Shown here one piece after another: positions 47,845-59,980 of a stretch of DNA of 64,000 bases (position 1 is its first letter; every line of letters begins with the position of its first letter). Below the pieces are notes generated by a model, which had not been told where the DNA came from, did not search any database, and saw only the letters and a program-made list of their open reading frames with translations. This stretch comes from Cyclotella cryptica (Eukaryota; Bacillariophyta; Thalassiosirophyceae; Thalassiosirales; Thalassiosiraceae): the NCBI GenBank assembly GCA_013187285.1, contig JABMIG010000080.1, positions 349,553 to 413,552 on the forward strand, read 5' to 3'. The translations under genes and the position numbers were made by a program.

Positions 47845-47932
47845 CATTTTATCTTAGCCGATCTTGCTGAAATTTTAGTAAATAAATACTTCCTCCTTTT
47901 CACACAAAATGGCTGTATGCGTGGGCAGGACA

Positions 47933-49003
47933 ACCTTTTCCTACTACAGTACGATGTACGCTCTAGAGGTGTGTCCTTTCGATATTGGTGTATTGTACCT
48001 TCCTTTTGAGATATGGTACCATACCATAGGTGGTGTGTATGCTATTGTAATGCGGTGCGCACGAGTAATGATGATTGTATATGGTATCGTACGGTAAAAA
48101 AGTAGGTACGATAGGTTGCGCACATACGCTAACGCACTTAGTAGCTTCACGGCGAATGCAAAAGTATCATGTTATACGTATGTCGCCATGTATAAAATGT
48201 TTCCTATCTACAAATACGAAGAAAAATAATATACACAGTGGAACGGATGTCATACTCTCTGTTAGGAAACTAATCACCTAAAAATAAACGTTGTTCCCTA
48301 ACCCCTACCGTAGATCTCAGTACCAATACTGTGACTCATACAAGAATAATACAGATGGCATTAGAGGATTCTAAGTACAATCTACAAGAATTTAGAACTC
48401 CGACCGGGCGTTGTTTATCTCTCTAGAGAGAGCAGTTTATCGCGTGTATTTGTTTTCTATTTGTTGACACGACATGGACAACATGCAGGAAGAAATAACT
48501 CTTAAGCCCCTTTCTCAGATTGGTACCAAAATGTACCGATCTTTCAAAATGTACTGATTAATCGAAAAGTACATTTTGCAAGATCGGTACATTTTCAAAG
48601 ATGGGTACTAAAAAGTACCGATCTTTGAAAATGTACCGATTTCATTTTTCTCGTAGAAATCGTATTAGTTCCTAATGTGTAAGGTACCGATTCAAAATGT
48701 ACCTTCGACATGTATCAGTACATTTTCAGAAATAGGTACATTTCCAAAGATCGGTACCTAAATGTACGAATCTTTGAAAATGTACTTTTCTTACCATCTG
48801 TACCTGAGCTCATCCGCAGGACAAAGTACGTTTGAACAGTTGGTTGGCCTTTGCTATATTACAATAATTGATTAGGCCTTTCGACCAACAACAACTGTTC
48901 CTTCAGAGTGGATGTTCTCTGGAAATATGTTCTCCACAACATATTACTTTTAAATATTGTACGATGCTTCTAAAAAGTATCAAGTTCGACTGTTTTTATT
49001 TTC
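47933..49003 (+). repeat. 1.1-kb tandem duplication, unit 2
   Basis: Second unit, about 50 bp shorter through several small deletions (for example around 48310 and 48915). Very similar sequence implies a recent duplication. Confidence 0.9.
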
Positions 49004-49695
49004 TACGCAACTTTCCCTTAAGTCCTTCATAAGACCCCACGGATTATGATATATTTCCCCGATTTTCATGACATTTGTGTTTTTAATGTTTTTAACCAAT
49101 TAAATCGACCCAGGACATTCTAAAAACATCATATATTGATTCTCCTTCTCAACAGCAACATGGCAATATGCATAGGACCTTATAACCCCGGTTGGTTGCT
49201 GAGTTATGCCCACATCCCACTAAACTCACATCACAACATCTTACACACCACACACAACACAACAAAAATGGTGAAAATCGTTCGCCAGCTTCCTTTCAGA
49301 CGATCATGGACGCAGCTGTGATGCGCACCCTTTTGGATGTGGTAATGCGTTGATCGAGAGTCAGGGGAACAGTGTGGGGAGGTTGGTACGGTTGTGCTTA
49401 GTTGAGCAAATTCACCTAGCTGACTATGCTGTGCGAGAGGATGGCACAGATGGTTGTCGAGTTTGTTTCACGGCTTGAGAGTATGCAATTGGCGGCATGG
49501 CTCAGCGCCTTGGCGGTTGTTTGCTCCGATCACGGATGTTTTTCTTCCGGATTCTGAAAGCCCTAGTATATGTGTGTTGTATCACCGCAACCGCGGTTAT
49601 GCATACGCCGAAAGGGTGGACAAATTGTAATTGAAAAATCATTCAATTAGTATTGGATTAATCTCCTTTTTGTTTAATTGACAAAGTATAGATAA
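49004..49695. other. no confident gene
   Basis: An ATG at 49269 opens only 17 codons (MVKIVRQLPFRRSWTQL). Gene-like composition continues to about 49630 in changing frames, so a small gene relic is possible. No family recognised. Confidence 0.35.
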
Positions 49696-50690
49696 TTAAT
49701 CCACCCATTCGTATCCCCTACGTTTCCACGCATTTTGCCCAATCTCCTCAGAAATGTCCTCATAGACTTGGACGATCCACTCCACCATCAATTTATGGGA
49801 GGGTTCCTTTGCAACCCGGTCAACAATCCCATCCCCTTTCGTCATCCAGTCTCCCCACTTATGACGAAGATGACTTTTGACGGGTTTATTGATAATGGCC
49901 TGGCACAAGTACGTGTAGCCCGCAGGGATGTGCACAACCTCAATCCCCATGGATTGAATCCAATTGAATACCGAACCCATCTGATGCACACGGTAGGCAT
50001 CTAGAATTAGGATGGGTGGCTCGACCAATGGGTTGTTTTTGTCCCTATTTGCCATCCGCGGCTGTAGGATGTGTCGATCTGCTTGTTCATCTTTGATTCA
50101 TCCATTCACTCCTTCTCTTGGCATGCATACCTTCCCACGTCCGGGTACGTTGCAAATTCACGAAGTGCGATCCATCCTTGGGGCTTACCCTTGAAGATGA
50201 CACAGGGCGCCAACATTTGCCCACTCACGATGATTGTTGCAGCAAGACTGACACGCTTCGACTCGGTGGTTGAAGCGCAGGAATGTAACCTCCGCGCTCC
50301 TTTGACTTTGAGTGTCATGTTGGAGTGGTATGAGAATGGGATTGGCATCTGGTCCATGTTCAGGACGCCATTGAGGTTCCTACCCTCCAGCTTCGACTTC
50401 ATCACAGTGATTAAGTCTTTTGTATCCGCCTCTGTTTCCATGAATTGTTTCTGCACAGTGTGCGTTGCACACCGATACACAAAACCAATGGATTGCATGA
50501 AGCAGTGTACTGCCAACTCCTGTGCGCATTGCGTCTTGTCCTTGAAGCCTGGAAGAAGGGGAGCGGCCTCTCGTATCACCATCTTATTGATGTCTTGAAC
50601 ACCCTGCTTGTAACGTTTGAACGTGAATGCTTGGAGCTGTTCCTTTACTTGTGCGAGGACACTGTCTTGGCCTGGGTCGATCTTTCAATA
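49696..50690 (-). pseudogene. pogo/Tigger-like DDE transposase relic
   Basis: The upstream part, from about 50690 to 50106, includes KEQLQAFTFKRYKQG, GVLNMDQMPIPFSYHS (first catalytic Asp) and SLAATIIVSGQMLAPCVIFKG. The downstream part, 50055-49696, has PILILDAYRVHQMG (second Asp) and AGYTYLCQAIINKPVKSHLR. A small indel near 50090 shifts the frame between them, and a stop near 50694 cuts the N-terminal side. This is the DDE_1 core of pogo-type elements. The N-terminal DNA-binding domain is lost or unrecognisable. Plain DNA transposon. Confidence 0.8.
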
Positions 50691-50822
50691 TGTGCCCTTT
50701 GTCTTATAGGGCACGGACTTTGTGTCGGAGTTCAATGCATCCACTTTCCTGAACAATCAGGCTGTGATGAGTTCCTCAATTTGCAGAACAACATTTCTTT
50801 TGTCCTTTATTTCATAGTACTA

Positions 50823-53800
50823 GGGGGTGCACACCGGTTTTTTAAATTCTCAAAATGGTCTGTCTATCACCCCCACTCAATTGCATTATTAAAAAAGTAT
50901 CTTGTAAAAAGTGGCCATCATCTCACACACGGCTTCCAATGAAACAAAAGTGTAAGCATGAAATCAACCACTGTGGCAACATATTGCATTACAAAAGGTC
51001 AATTGCAGATCAAACCCTTGCAACGGCGCATAGTATTAACTATTACCTATGCGCGGTTGCAAGGGTTTTGTCTATGATGCCTCTTCGCCGAGAAATCATG
51101 TCAACGTGAGGCGACACGTGCTGAGCTGCAATAATATTTAAAGCACTATTCAGAATAATCGATCGTTTGACAATCGACCAACGTAACCATGGCAGGATCT
51201 CCCCTTCGATACCTTCCAAAGACGCCTAGTGAACTCCCCGTCTCTGCTGAGAATCTAGGTGACGCAGATATGGTGCCGGCTAGTGCAAAACAAGCAGAGG
51301 CGGAAGCAGAAAAAAGGGCCGAAACAACCCCAACAACAGCCCTGACAAAAGTACATCATGCGACCTCCGCTCCCAGTACCGCTCCTTTTCCAACCTCTAT
51401 GCCAACCAGCAATTGCAGCCCTTCTGCACCGACCAGTGATTGTTGGCCTTCCACAGGAGAAGAGGAACAAGAAGGTCGACAATCAGCCTTCTGCTCCTTT
51501 TCCGACTTCTATGCTTACCAGTGATTGCAGCCCTTCTGCACCCACCAGTGATTGTTGGCCTTCCACGGGAGAAGAGGAACAAAAAAGTCAACATTCAGTC
51601 AACCTACGGACAACAGACCTGATGAAAGTACCGTCTTCCACCTCCCCTTCAGCTTCTGCACCCACCAGTGATTGTTGCCCTTTTGCCGGAGAAGAGGAAC
51701 AAGAAGAACACCATTCTGACCTTCCTCCACCAAGAAAGAAGAAAAAGAAGAGAGTGAACAAATCCCTCTCTCGTCATGGTCGTGGCCAAAAAGCAAAGGC
51801 CGTCAAGAGTGACGTCACAATGAATGTATTCCCTCCCCAAAAGGAAGAAGCCACCTCACTTCACCAAGTTCCTCCGACACATGGCTCCATCAAACCTATA
51901 CCCATCGCACAGAAAATCAAGTCAACTTGCAACAATAAGGACTATGAGCAGAGGAAGACTCGACGCACCCAACAAGCAGTCAAACATCTTGAAGATGAGT
52001 TGTTGTCTGCTCGGGCTAACATTGCGGATCTCTCACACATTAACAAATGTGTGAGTCTTGAAGTGTCTCATCTCAAAGCCTCTTCTGAAAAATCTGCATT
52101 GTTCTTAGCAAGCCACACTGATAGATTTGTTGCTTATCGAGCTCGGAAGGAGGAAGAGATTAAGACTCTCCAGGCCAGAGCGGAAAAGAAGATTGCTGCA
52201 CTGGAGAAGCAGAACAAGTTTGTTCTTGTCAGAGAAAAGGCAGAACGGTACCGGATGGAGCGGTCTCACATGAAAGAGGTGGTTTCCTACACGAGGGAAA
52301 TTGACAGCATACAGAAGGCAAAGGAGCGAGTTCATATCTTTTCTGCATGATGTTTTTTTGAATCTCAAACTAACCATACCGCAGTCTTGAAATCAATGAC
52401 CTAGTAGGTAAATGTGATGCTGGTAGCAAGCAGTTGGAAGAGGTACAATTGTCGAAGGAGAGTGCTTTGAAGGTGGCCAAGAGAAGTGCTTGTCTGGACG
52501 AGAAAGTACACTATTCGAAGATTGTAGATTTATATAAAAGTAAGGCGTAGTTTCACTTACTTCCCATACGGTAACTGCAGAGTTGCAACGTAAGCTTGCA
52601 GAGGCAAAGGTTAATAGATCCACAAGGCATGCAACTGATGTCATGGCACATAATGCGTTGCAAGAGCAAAGAATCAAGGAATTAGAGGCATCACTGCAGC
52701 AACAGCAATCGCAACTCATGGAGCTAGAAGAGGAACTCGACAAGAAGAAGGAGGAATTGGATGAATTGGACAAGGCCTTTTTAATCAAAGTATTTGGAAA
52801 AATTTGGGGTGGCCAAAGAGGAGCAACTTCTTGGCCTCACTTTGTTTGGGAATTGATCATGGAACAACTAGTGAATGGTACCCCTCCAACTTCAGTTAAT
52901 GCCAACATTCTGTCTTATTTTTGATGCTTCTCTCCAATGACAATCATCAAAGAGCTTCCTAGCATTTGGACTATTAGACGCGGATGGACTGTGCTTCTCG
53001 TTGTTGTGGAGACTCTTGCAACATATAGACTGGCAAAAGCAAAACCATGGGGGCACGTGTTTACTGATGGAAGTGGCAGACGGCAAATAGCAATGCAAGA
53101 TCTTGCATTGAGTATTGAAGATGATATTGATGGCGTGTTTGAGTGAGTCAATCCTTGAGTTCTTTTCTTGAGTTCTTTTTCTTGAGTTCTTTTTTATTAA
53201 CCCCGCATTTGTAACTCACATTGTTTTATTCCAAGGCCATTGCTTTTGACCAGCAGCTCATACCAAAAGATGAGAAATCAGAAATGATCTGCTAGGCTAT
53301 ACTTGACACAATCAACAACAAAGCAACACATTTGGATCGATGGGCTGTGGTCCATGAGAAAATGTTTGGTCAGACCCACAGCATTCCCTCTAGCTCTCAG
53401 ATTCATCTGTCAAAACTTGAGGGCAGTTTGGTGAACACCAACACATGCAATGGTGCACGTCTACTTGCACAATTGTTAGTTGATGCTTTTGATTTTGCCC
53501 TGGAGGAAAAGAGGGCACTTTCCGGAGATGATGACGATAATCCTAATGCTATAGCAACCATGGTCCAGGACTATCACAATCACATGCTCGACATTTGGAT
53601 TAAAGCAGTTACTCATCGACTTTCTTCTTATCTCAACAAAGTATTAGCAGATGACTTGAATGACGTGGACTGGAGGCTACGAGTAACTACAATGTTTGAT
53701 GGAATTTTGAGAGCAATCGATAAGGAGTTCAGCCTTCCTGCAAATTACCCAAAAGGCCACAGTGACATGTTCAAGTATTGGTTACTCAAGTTTCATCCCG

Positions 53801-55857
53801 GGGCATTGTTGGTTCTGGTGACACGTACAACCGGGTCCAGTTAAGATCTTGCAACCGAAGGAGCTGCTGCAGTGTATTGGAACCGGCGATACTACGTTGA
53901 ATTATTGGATGAGTGTTTGCATGGATGCAATGACAACATTCTTCAAGAGAACTTATTCATTGTGCTTACGTCAGTTGAAATGGTGGCGCTGTGTAGAACA
54001 ATGGCAATTCTACATTTCAAAATCTGTATGCCACTAAGATGGCTAGCTGGTAACACACACTTCATTGGGTAGCAGGGTTACGACTTGTTGGTGAGATCTA
54101 TGGGCAAAGCAGTTGATGCTCTCTATGATGCTATGGACAGTATCCAACAAGATGGCAGTTTATTTCTAAGTGAAGACTTCATGAATTCAATATTTGATAA
54201 AATTTATACCGATGAAAATGAAAACCCTGCTCCACTACCCCCATTGCAAGATGCAATGCAATACCAATATGAAGTGAAGCAGACCAATGCTATTGATGGT
54301 TCGAAAGTTTTACCCTACAATCAAATGAATGCAGAAATGTTCTATCCATCGCGTCAAGAGAACATAGATACAACACCTATTGTGGAAGACATGGCTGCAA
54401 AAAAAGTTGCTCCAGCCATTTTGGGCAAACTTTGTGACCCCAAGAAAGCTCTTTCAGATTATGCTACTGCTGTTGGTGGCAAGTTCAGCTGGGGTCAAAC
54501 TACGAAAGAGGAGCATGCTGCCTGTATTGGTAAAAATATAACTAATGATCCTGCTGAAAGTCTGTTCGCAAAGCTAACCAGACAGTTACAATATTTTGGT
54601 AGAATTCTAGGTATTCATGCTTCAGCAGTTGGACATGCCAGAATCAACGGTGATTTGAACCGTGACATCAAGGACAGTGCGAAAGACGGTGCTTATTTCA
54701 AATTAACTCCCAACAAGAGAGAGTCATTAGTTGCATATTCTCTTTGTTCGGCTCCAGCAGTGCGCCGAGAAGAAAAGGTGGAACTTAACAATCAGCGGGA
54801 AGCAAAACATGAAAAGAAACAAATTCTACGGCAAAAGAAAATGCTGGCATGTCAGAAAGAGTATGGAAACAAGTTGACCTACAATGAGATGGCAAGCTCA
54901 CCGGCATTTTGGAATACCAAAACAATTGCAAATAGAGAATTCAAAACTCTTCCAAGCGAAACAGCAAGACTGAATGCGGTAAAAGAACAAATCAGAATTC
55001 GCATAACTGGTTTTGGTTGGCAAGACCTGCACCACCCATGGTCTAAAGAAGGTCACACATACACCGCAAATGAACTCTTGCAATGTTTAACTGAAAAACT
55101 CATTCCAGAGCAAACACACAGATGGATTCCTACATCACCAACCATGAATATGCCATCTAGAAAAGTAACTCCTTAGCTTGGAAAGAGAACGGCAGATGTA
55201 GCTGAATTGGAAGAATGTTATGAGAATGAAAAGCAAAAAGCTGTTGAAGAAGCAATCAAGCTGCGAGATCAATTAGAAGATGGAGGCATCATTGACAGAC
55301 ATGAGAGATTGCAGCCAACAAGGCCTGAGGTCAATGAAGACTTAATTGGCGCTGAGCTTGAGATTCTATACTCATACGTCAAACCAGATGGAAGCAACAA
55401 GAACATGTGGTGCCAGGGTGTCGTTGTTGCGGTGCTAACACGGAATAAAGTTCATATTGAATGTGAAACAAGTACCCTCCGGGGTGGTGATGAATCAATT
55501 ACTGAGGAGGTATTATTGAAGACAAAGTACAACAAACATGTTATTGGGGGTTGGAGATATAGTATCGAGTAATATAAATGCATTAATGTGTTACCAAATG
55601 CTCATATTGAGGTACTTACTTACATAGGACATTGGCACCTAGTAAATTTACATGTCAAACTAAGTATATGTATGTAGTACCTCTTACATTAAGCGACATC
55701 ACGTTCGAATCAAACATGTGCTAGTAGCGAAGCATGGGGCGGATTTTTTTGGGAAAAAGTTTAGGGATGTCATAGTTAGACCTATCACTCCATCCAGGAA
55801 CAGTTTTTACAGCAATATGTCATCATTTCAAAATGCTCATTTTGCGGTGCACCCCCC
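50823..55857 (+). mobile_element. putative 5-kb DNA transposon of unrecognised superfamily
   Basis: The ends are short inverted repeats: GGGGGTGCACACCG at 50823 and, inverted at the right end, GGGGGGTGCACCG (55845-55857), with a gap. Both are flanked by TA, in the contexts tagtacTA and TAatagtac. Between them lies one large plus-strand coding region (51189-55572) and nothing else. I infer that it is a DNA transposon with a TA duplication. The TIR is short and imperfect, so the boundary is less certain than the coding region. Confidence 0.5.
51189..55572 (+). pseudogene. transposase-like protein of unknown superfamily with coiled coil and Tudor-like end
   Basis: A multi-exon gene. The first part (51189-52350) has a tandem 112-bp repeat (APFPTSMPTSNCSPSAPTSD type) that shifts frame by one, a basic KKKKKRVNKS stretch, and a long coiled coil. 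Short exons near 52385-52540 and 52583-52921 are bordered by GT-AG sites (TGCAG at 52580). The core, 52925-55176, has conserved-looking blocks such as TVLLVVVETLATYRLAKA, DKEFSLPANYPKGHSDMFKYW, VGGKFSWGQTTKEEHAA and NDPAESLFAKLTRQLQYFGR. The end, 55320-55572, looks like a small Tudor/chromo-type barrel (MWCQGVVVAVL, EEVLLKTKYNKH, GGWRYSIE). From 53236 to 55572 one frame holds, with in-frame stops at 53293 (TAG), 53842 (TAA), 54070 (TAG) and 55174 (TAG), and another at 52922 (TGA). I recall similar proteins as abundant and unnamed in diatoms. Function is inferred. Confidence 0.6.
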
Positions 55858-55861
55858 TAAT

Positions 55862-56324
55862 AGTACTTTCGGCTTACCGTACCTTTGCTTTTGGCATCCA
55901 TGTTGTGGGCTTGGAATGGTGAGCAGTTGTAATTGCACTGCACCACTTTTTCAATGACAATGATAAAGTTTTGTACAATCCAAATGCATGAGTTGGTTGG
56001 GGAGATGAAAGAGGAGTGGAGCTGGTGATGGGTGAGTGGCGCAATGAAAAAGAGGGCAATGAGTGGGGAATAAAGACAAATGGGCACCACAGCAAAACAA
56101 AATTGGCGTGATGTACAGTGCCAAGGTGTATTTTGGTAAATTGGGTGGATACTTATCGTTTTTCCCCATGTTAGCATCTCTAACATGTATAGAAACTTTA
56201 TTAAAATACAACACTAAATAACACTCCTGCTTATCACAACACATAGACCTGTCTAAGTATTATTTGTGATGGTCGCCGTTCTCATTGGCCAATAACCACA
56301 ATCCACCTCTCATTTTTAGTTTCC
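55862..56324. other. no gene seen
   Basis: Flank between the putative transposon and the next frame; short minus-strand frames only, mutually overlapping, with no family features. Confidence 0.5.
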
Positions 56325-56331
56325 ATGTCTG

Positions 56332-57225
56332 ATGTCCATTGCTTCTGGGAGGAGGAACTGGGTGGGGTCTATCCAAACTTGGTCAGCGCCTCCCCTGCTT
56401 CTGAATCCCTTTCTGCGATCGGTACAGACCGCGCTGCTGCTTCCAGTGATCCAGAGGCTTGCCAAGCTGAAGAGCCCCCTCCCGATCATATCGTCGCTTA
56501 TGGATCAACCAGAGGTCTCTTATGATAAGCTCCATCTGTATCAGCCGTCTCAGCTAGCTGCACCTATATGTACAATAAGCAATATTGTTCACAGATTGTG
56601 CTTCTATGCTTGTCTATTGGAGTTCCTTCATGTATCCACCCAGATGTTATCGATGATGATGAATGTATCAAGAAAGCACGTACAACTGGGAAGGGGGGTA
56701 TGTTTACAAAGACAGTTGATTCCAACAAACAAAACATTGGGGAAGAAATATCTCCAGAAGGAACTGTTGCCTCGTGCTATTATTGTCGATCCATTTTGCT
56801 CCAGTTTGCCACAGCCTGCTGGCCATAGCATCAAGACTTTAGTGGCTAAATTGTTATATAGACCACCACCCAAATCTGAACATGAATTCATCCTGAGTAC
56901 CAGAGATCACCTGAAACAGGACATGTGCAGGCACTTCCAAAGTCATTCTGGTACTGCAGAAGCAACTCTGAATAGATGGATGTGTTTTATTGAAGTACTG
57001 ATGGATCCCTCTATTAAGCAAGATTGGCTGGAGAGGGGAATGCAAAAGAATCGCACAGTCCTTGATGCACAATGTAGTCACTCAGAGCAATGCAAAACTA
57101 ACGATCATCTCACATCCTTTTGGGATAAAGCAGTATTGCTTTACGATGACCAACAGAAGTCATATAAATGCCAGGTTTATCTTCATTATGGAAATCCTCT
57201 TCTATCCAAGATATTGGCTGCATAG
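56332..57225 (+). CDS. unknown 297-residue protein
   Basis: Uninterrupted 297 codons from an ATG at 56332. The C-terminal half looks like a folded helical protein (KSEHEFILSTRDHLKQDMC, then TAEATLNRWMCFIEVLMDPS). Competing frames at 56325-56522 (acidic, Ala/Ser/Pro-rich) and 56568-56825 are also open, so the true N-terminal part may be spliced or shifted. No domain recognised. It may be an exon of a host gene or a transposon-linked protein. Confidence 0.4.
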   Translation: MSIASGRRNWVGSIQTWSAPPLLLNPFLRSVQTALLLPVIQRLAKLKSPLPIISSLMDQPEVSYDKLHLYQPSQLAAPICTISNIVHRLCFYACLLEFLHVSTQMLSMMMNVSRKHVQLGRGVCLQRQLIPTNKTLGKKYLQKELLPRAIIVDPFCSSLPQPAGHSIKTLVAKLLYRPPPKSEHEFILSTRDHLKQDMCRHFQSHSGTAEATLNRWMCFIEVLMDPSIKQDWLERGMQKNRTVLDAQCSHSEQCKTNDHLTSFWDKAVLLYDDQQKSYKCQVYLHYGNPLLSKILAA

Positions 57226-58254
57226 TGATCTTTGATCTTGAAGAAATTGGAGAGCAAGTAAGCATGCCGCCAGCAGCAAGTTTGAGTTGTGCCTCTTTTC
57301 CCTCCTCTGTCGTACACGTTTAGTCACCCTTGGAAAAAAACATTGCTTAATTGTGTTGTTGTATAGGCCACTGGAACTGCGTTGAGAAGAATTGACAAGA
57401 TGTAAATATGATCAACCGTGTTGCGTGTGAGATATGTTATGTGTGAATAGCCAGTCTGTTGTATTCGCCACAGCGAGATGTGTGAATATTGCACTGGAAA
57501 AGGGGTAGGCAGAAGGGGGTTGGCTGAAGTCAAAGGTGAATTTTGTATTACTTTATATCACATTATGTCGGGAGGAGGTTGCAGAAAAAGGTAGGTGGAA
57601 GAGGGTCAGCAGAAGTCAAAGATTTTTTTCTTACTTGACATCAATTTTTGTTAGCGTTGCACCCGGTACACACAGCTGGGTCAGCTAAGCACCCATCGAG
57701 CTGCGGCAAATACAAAAGACCGGCTCTAAGCCCAGTATGCTCCTGCTATGGTATGGTACTAGGTAGTTTAACTGTAGTGCTGACGTACCCCCTTTTGTAA
57801 CAAAAACAACGATTCTTGTCAATACTCTTTGATCTACCATGACTTTTTCACAGCTCTTGGAGCTGAATTTGCGCATAACACTACAAATTCCTTGTTTTGC
57901 GAGCTTTTGATTGATGTATGGATCAATGGGTCTTGAACCATGGCTTCCACAAAATTGAGGGAAATAGTACCACAGAGGATTGATGTTAAAGCTCCAAGGC
58001 CACTTTCATTAATCATCAGTTAAATAATAAACTAGTAAAAGAAAAAGTAGGACAAGATAACTATAATACTACTTTGGAATATGATGTACACATAGAAGTC
58101 AGACCCTAACCCATACTTCTTCAACAATCGTACCCTTCTTACCTATTCATCTGATCAGAATACTCCACCTCAACCAAATCCTCACCGTCTTGTTGAATGG
58201 CAATCTGGCAGAAGGAGACTACTTTGCTTTGACTGCTTGACAACATTTTCACAG
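57226..58254. other. no gene seen; short local duplication
   Basis: An 85-bp duplication (GCAGAAG...GAAGTCAAAG near 57505 and 57590) is the only structure seen. Confidence 0.5.
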
Positions 58255-58560
58255 CAACTGTGAATTATGCCAAACGGACATTTTGTTGAGAAAGGATGAT
58301 TCTCAGAAATATGTCCATATTCTCAAGATTCAGCCTATTTAAGCCAAAACGGACGAATCTTGGCAGTGTGGATGATTTTCAAGAATCATCCATGTCACAA
58401 AGAAACATCCTAGAAGCAGGAATCATTATAATTTCCACGAGAAAATTTAAGTTACATCCTTTTCACCAAGAATCATCCAAATTGGTCCTGAACAGACGAT
58501 TCATGAGAAAAAGAAAGAATGTGAAGATTCATCCTTTTCTCAAGAATCAGCAATAATGGA
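58255..58560. repeat. cluster of GGATGATTCT/AAGAATCATCC motifs
   Basis: About eight copies in both orientations. One pair forms a hairpin near 58370-58392 (GGATGATTTTC with CAAGAATCATCC). It looks like a decayed palindrome-dense element, but no TIR was defined. Confidence 0.6.
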
Positions 58561-59980
58561 GACTTTCCAGAAAACAATCAGTATAAATGGACCTAACTCA
58601 AAAAGCATTCCTCATTTCCCACGCAACCCGATACAACCAATGCTAACCCGTGCATAGCATTTGGCTTTGTTGAGAGAGAAAACACCTCTAGAAAGAGGTT
58701 CTTTATCTGGACTCCCAATATGTTGGGAGTTGTTGCTTATCACAACTATGAATGATTATGTGATGGAACAGTTGATAGAATTGTTTACTTCTAACTAATA
58801 AAAGTGTTACATTTTAGATGAAAGCTTTAACTTATATTTGTAAGGTTCAAATGCTAAAATTTGATTTTATTGGACCATTTCCCTCGACTTCCCTCACAAA
58901 ATGACTGTTGATAGTCAGGCGGGTATCAAGGTGAACTGATAGAAGTGAGAGTGCACCCCCTTTATAGATGCTGCTGGTGCTAGCACCTGTGTTGTAGGTA
59001 TGGTACGGTATTGTACCATACCATACTTTAGGTGTAGAAGTACTATTTTGAGATGTGTAATTCTTGTGTGAGTATTTTTTGGCACAGTCACCTCTGATAG
59101 TACTTATACCTAACTATCAAGTGTCAAATATAGTAATAATCATGATGTTAAAAATAAAATTAGGCCTAGCCAGTGAAATTCTCAAAATTTGTACTTAATT
59201 CCTATTTGGAGGGTTTGAAAGATTTGGCGGATAAGGGCCCTAACCTAGCCAGTGAATGATGTACTTGTGGGACAGGAGTTCTCAGCATCCGTATTTAATT
59301 CATATATGGAGGGTGTTTAAAAAATGGCAGAACATACATAAAGACCAACCGATTCGAAAATAAAAATAGGACCAATAAGCCATCACCAAAAAATCAAAAA
59401 CCAAGCCTAGAATTGCCACCAAAACTAGATCCAACAGGTGATCTTATCCTTGTGGTAACTCGTGATTTGCAAAATGTCAGTCATGAACCACACATACACT
59501 TGGAATTTTTTGCTTCAGTAAAAAAACCGGTAAGCCCCCCGTACACTCTTGAAAGTTCCAGTAACCTGCTTGTACACTCTGATGTTTTGAGAATGTACAA
59601 GCAGGTTACTGGTGTTTTTTGTTTGCAGTGCAGAAATAATTAAAAGGTTGATTTCAGATAAATTGCTGATAAAAAGTATGGAAGGCAACCTGGGATGAGG
59701 AGTTTAGTACATTAATTGATAATGCATGAAATTTATGATTTTTGAAACACATGTTTAGTGAAAGTATTGGCTTGGCATCAGTTCTGCTCTTGTTTGTATC
59801 AGATACAAACTTATTGAATCAGACATGGAATAATCAGAACTAACTGGTGACTTTATCTGCACATCCTAGACTTAATGTTTGGTGGATTGTTGAATCAGGA
59901 CCTATCATTGTCACCAAGCTTCCACGAGAGAGAAAGTAAATGCTACATGGATCAGAATTTCCATTTTTAACAGGGCCATA
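58561..59980. other. no gene seen
   Basis: A/T-rich. Apart from the hairpin at 59558 and a GTATGGTACGGTATTGTACC-type cluster near 58997-59025, no structure was found. Confidence 0.5.
59558..59612. repeat. perfect 19-bp stem hairpin
   Basis: CCAGTAACCTGCTTGTACA at 59558-59576 pairs perfectly with 59594-59612 around a 17-nt loop. It could be a tiny inverted-repeat element, a small-RNA hairpin or a terminator-like fold; nothing decides between them. Confidence 0.7.
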
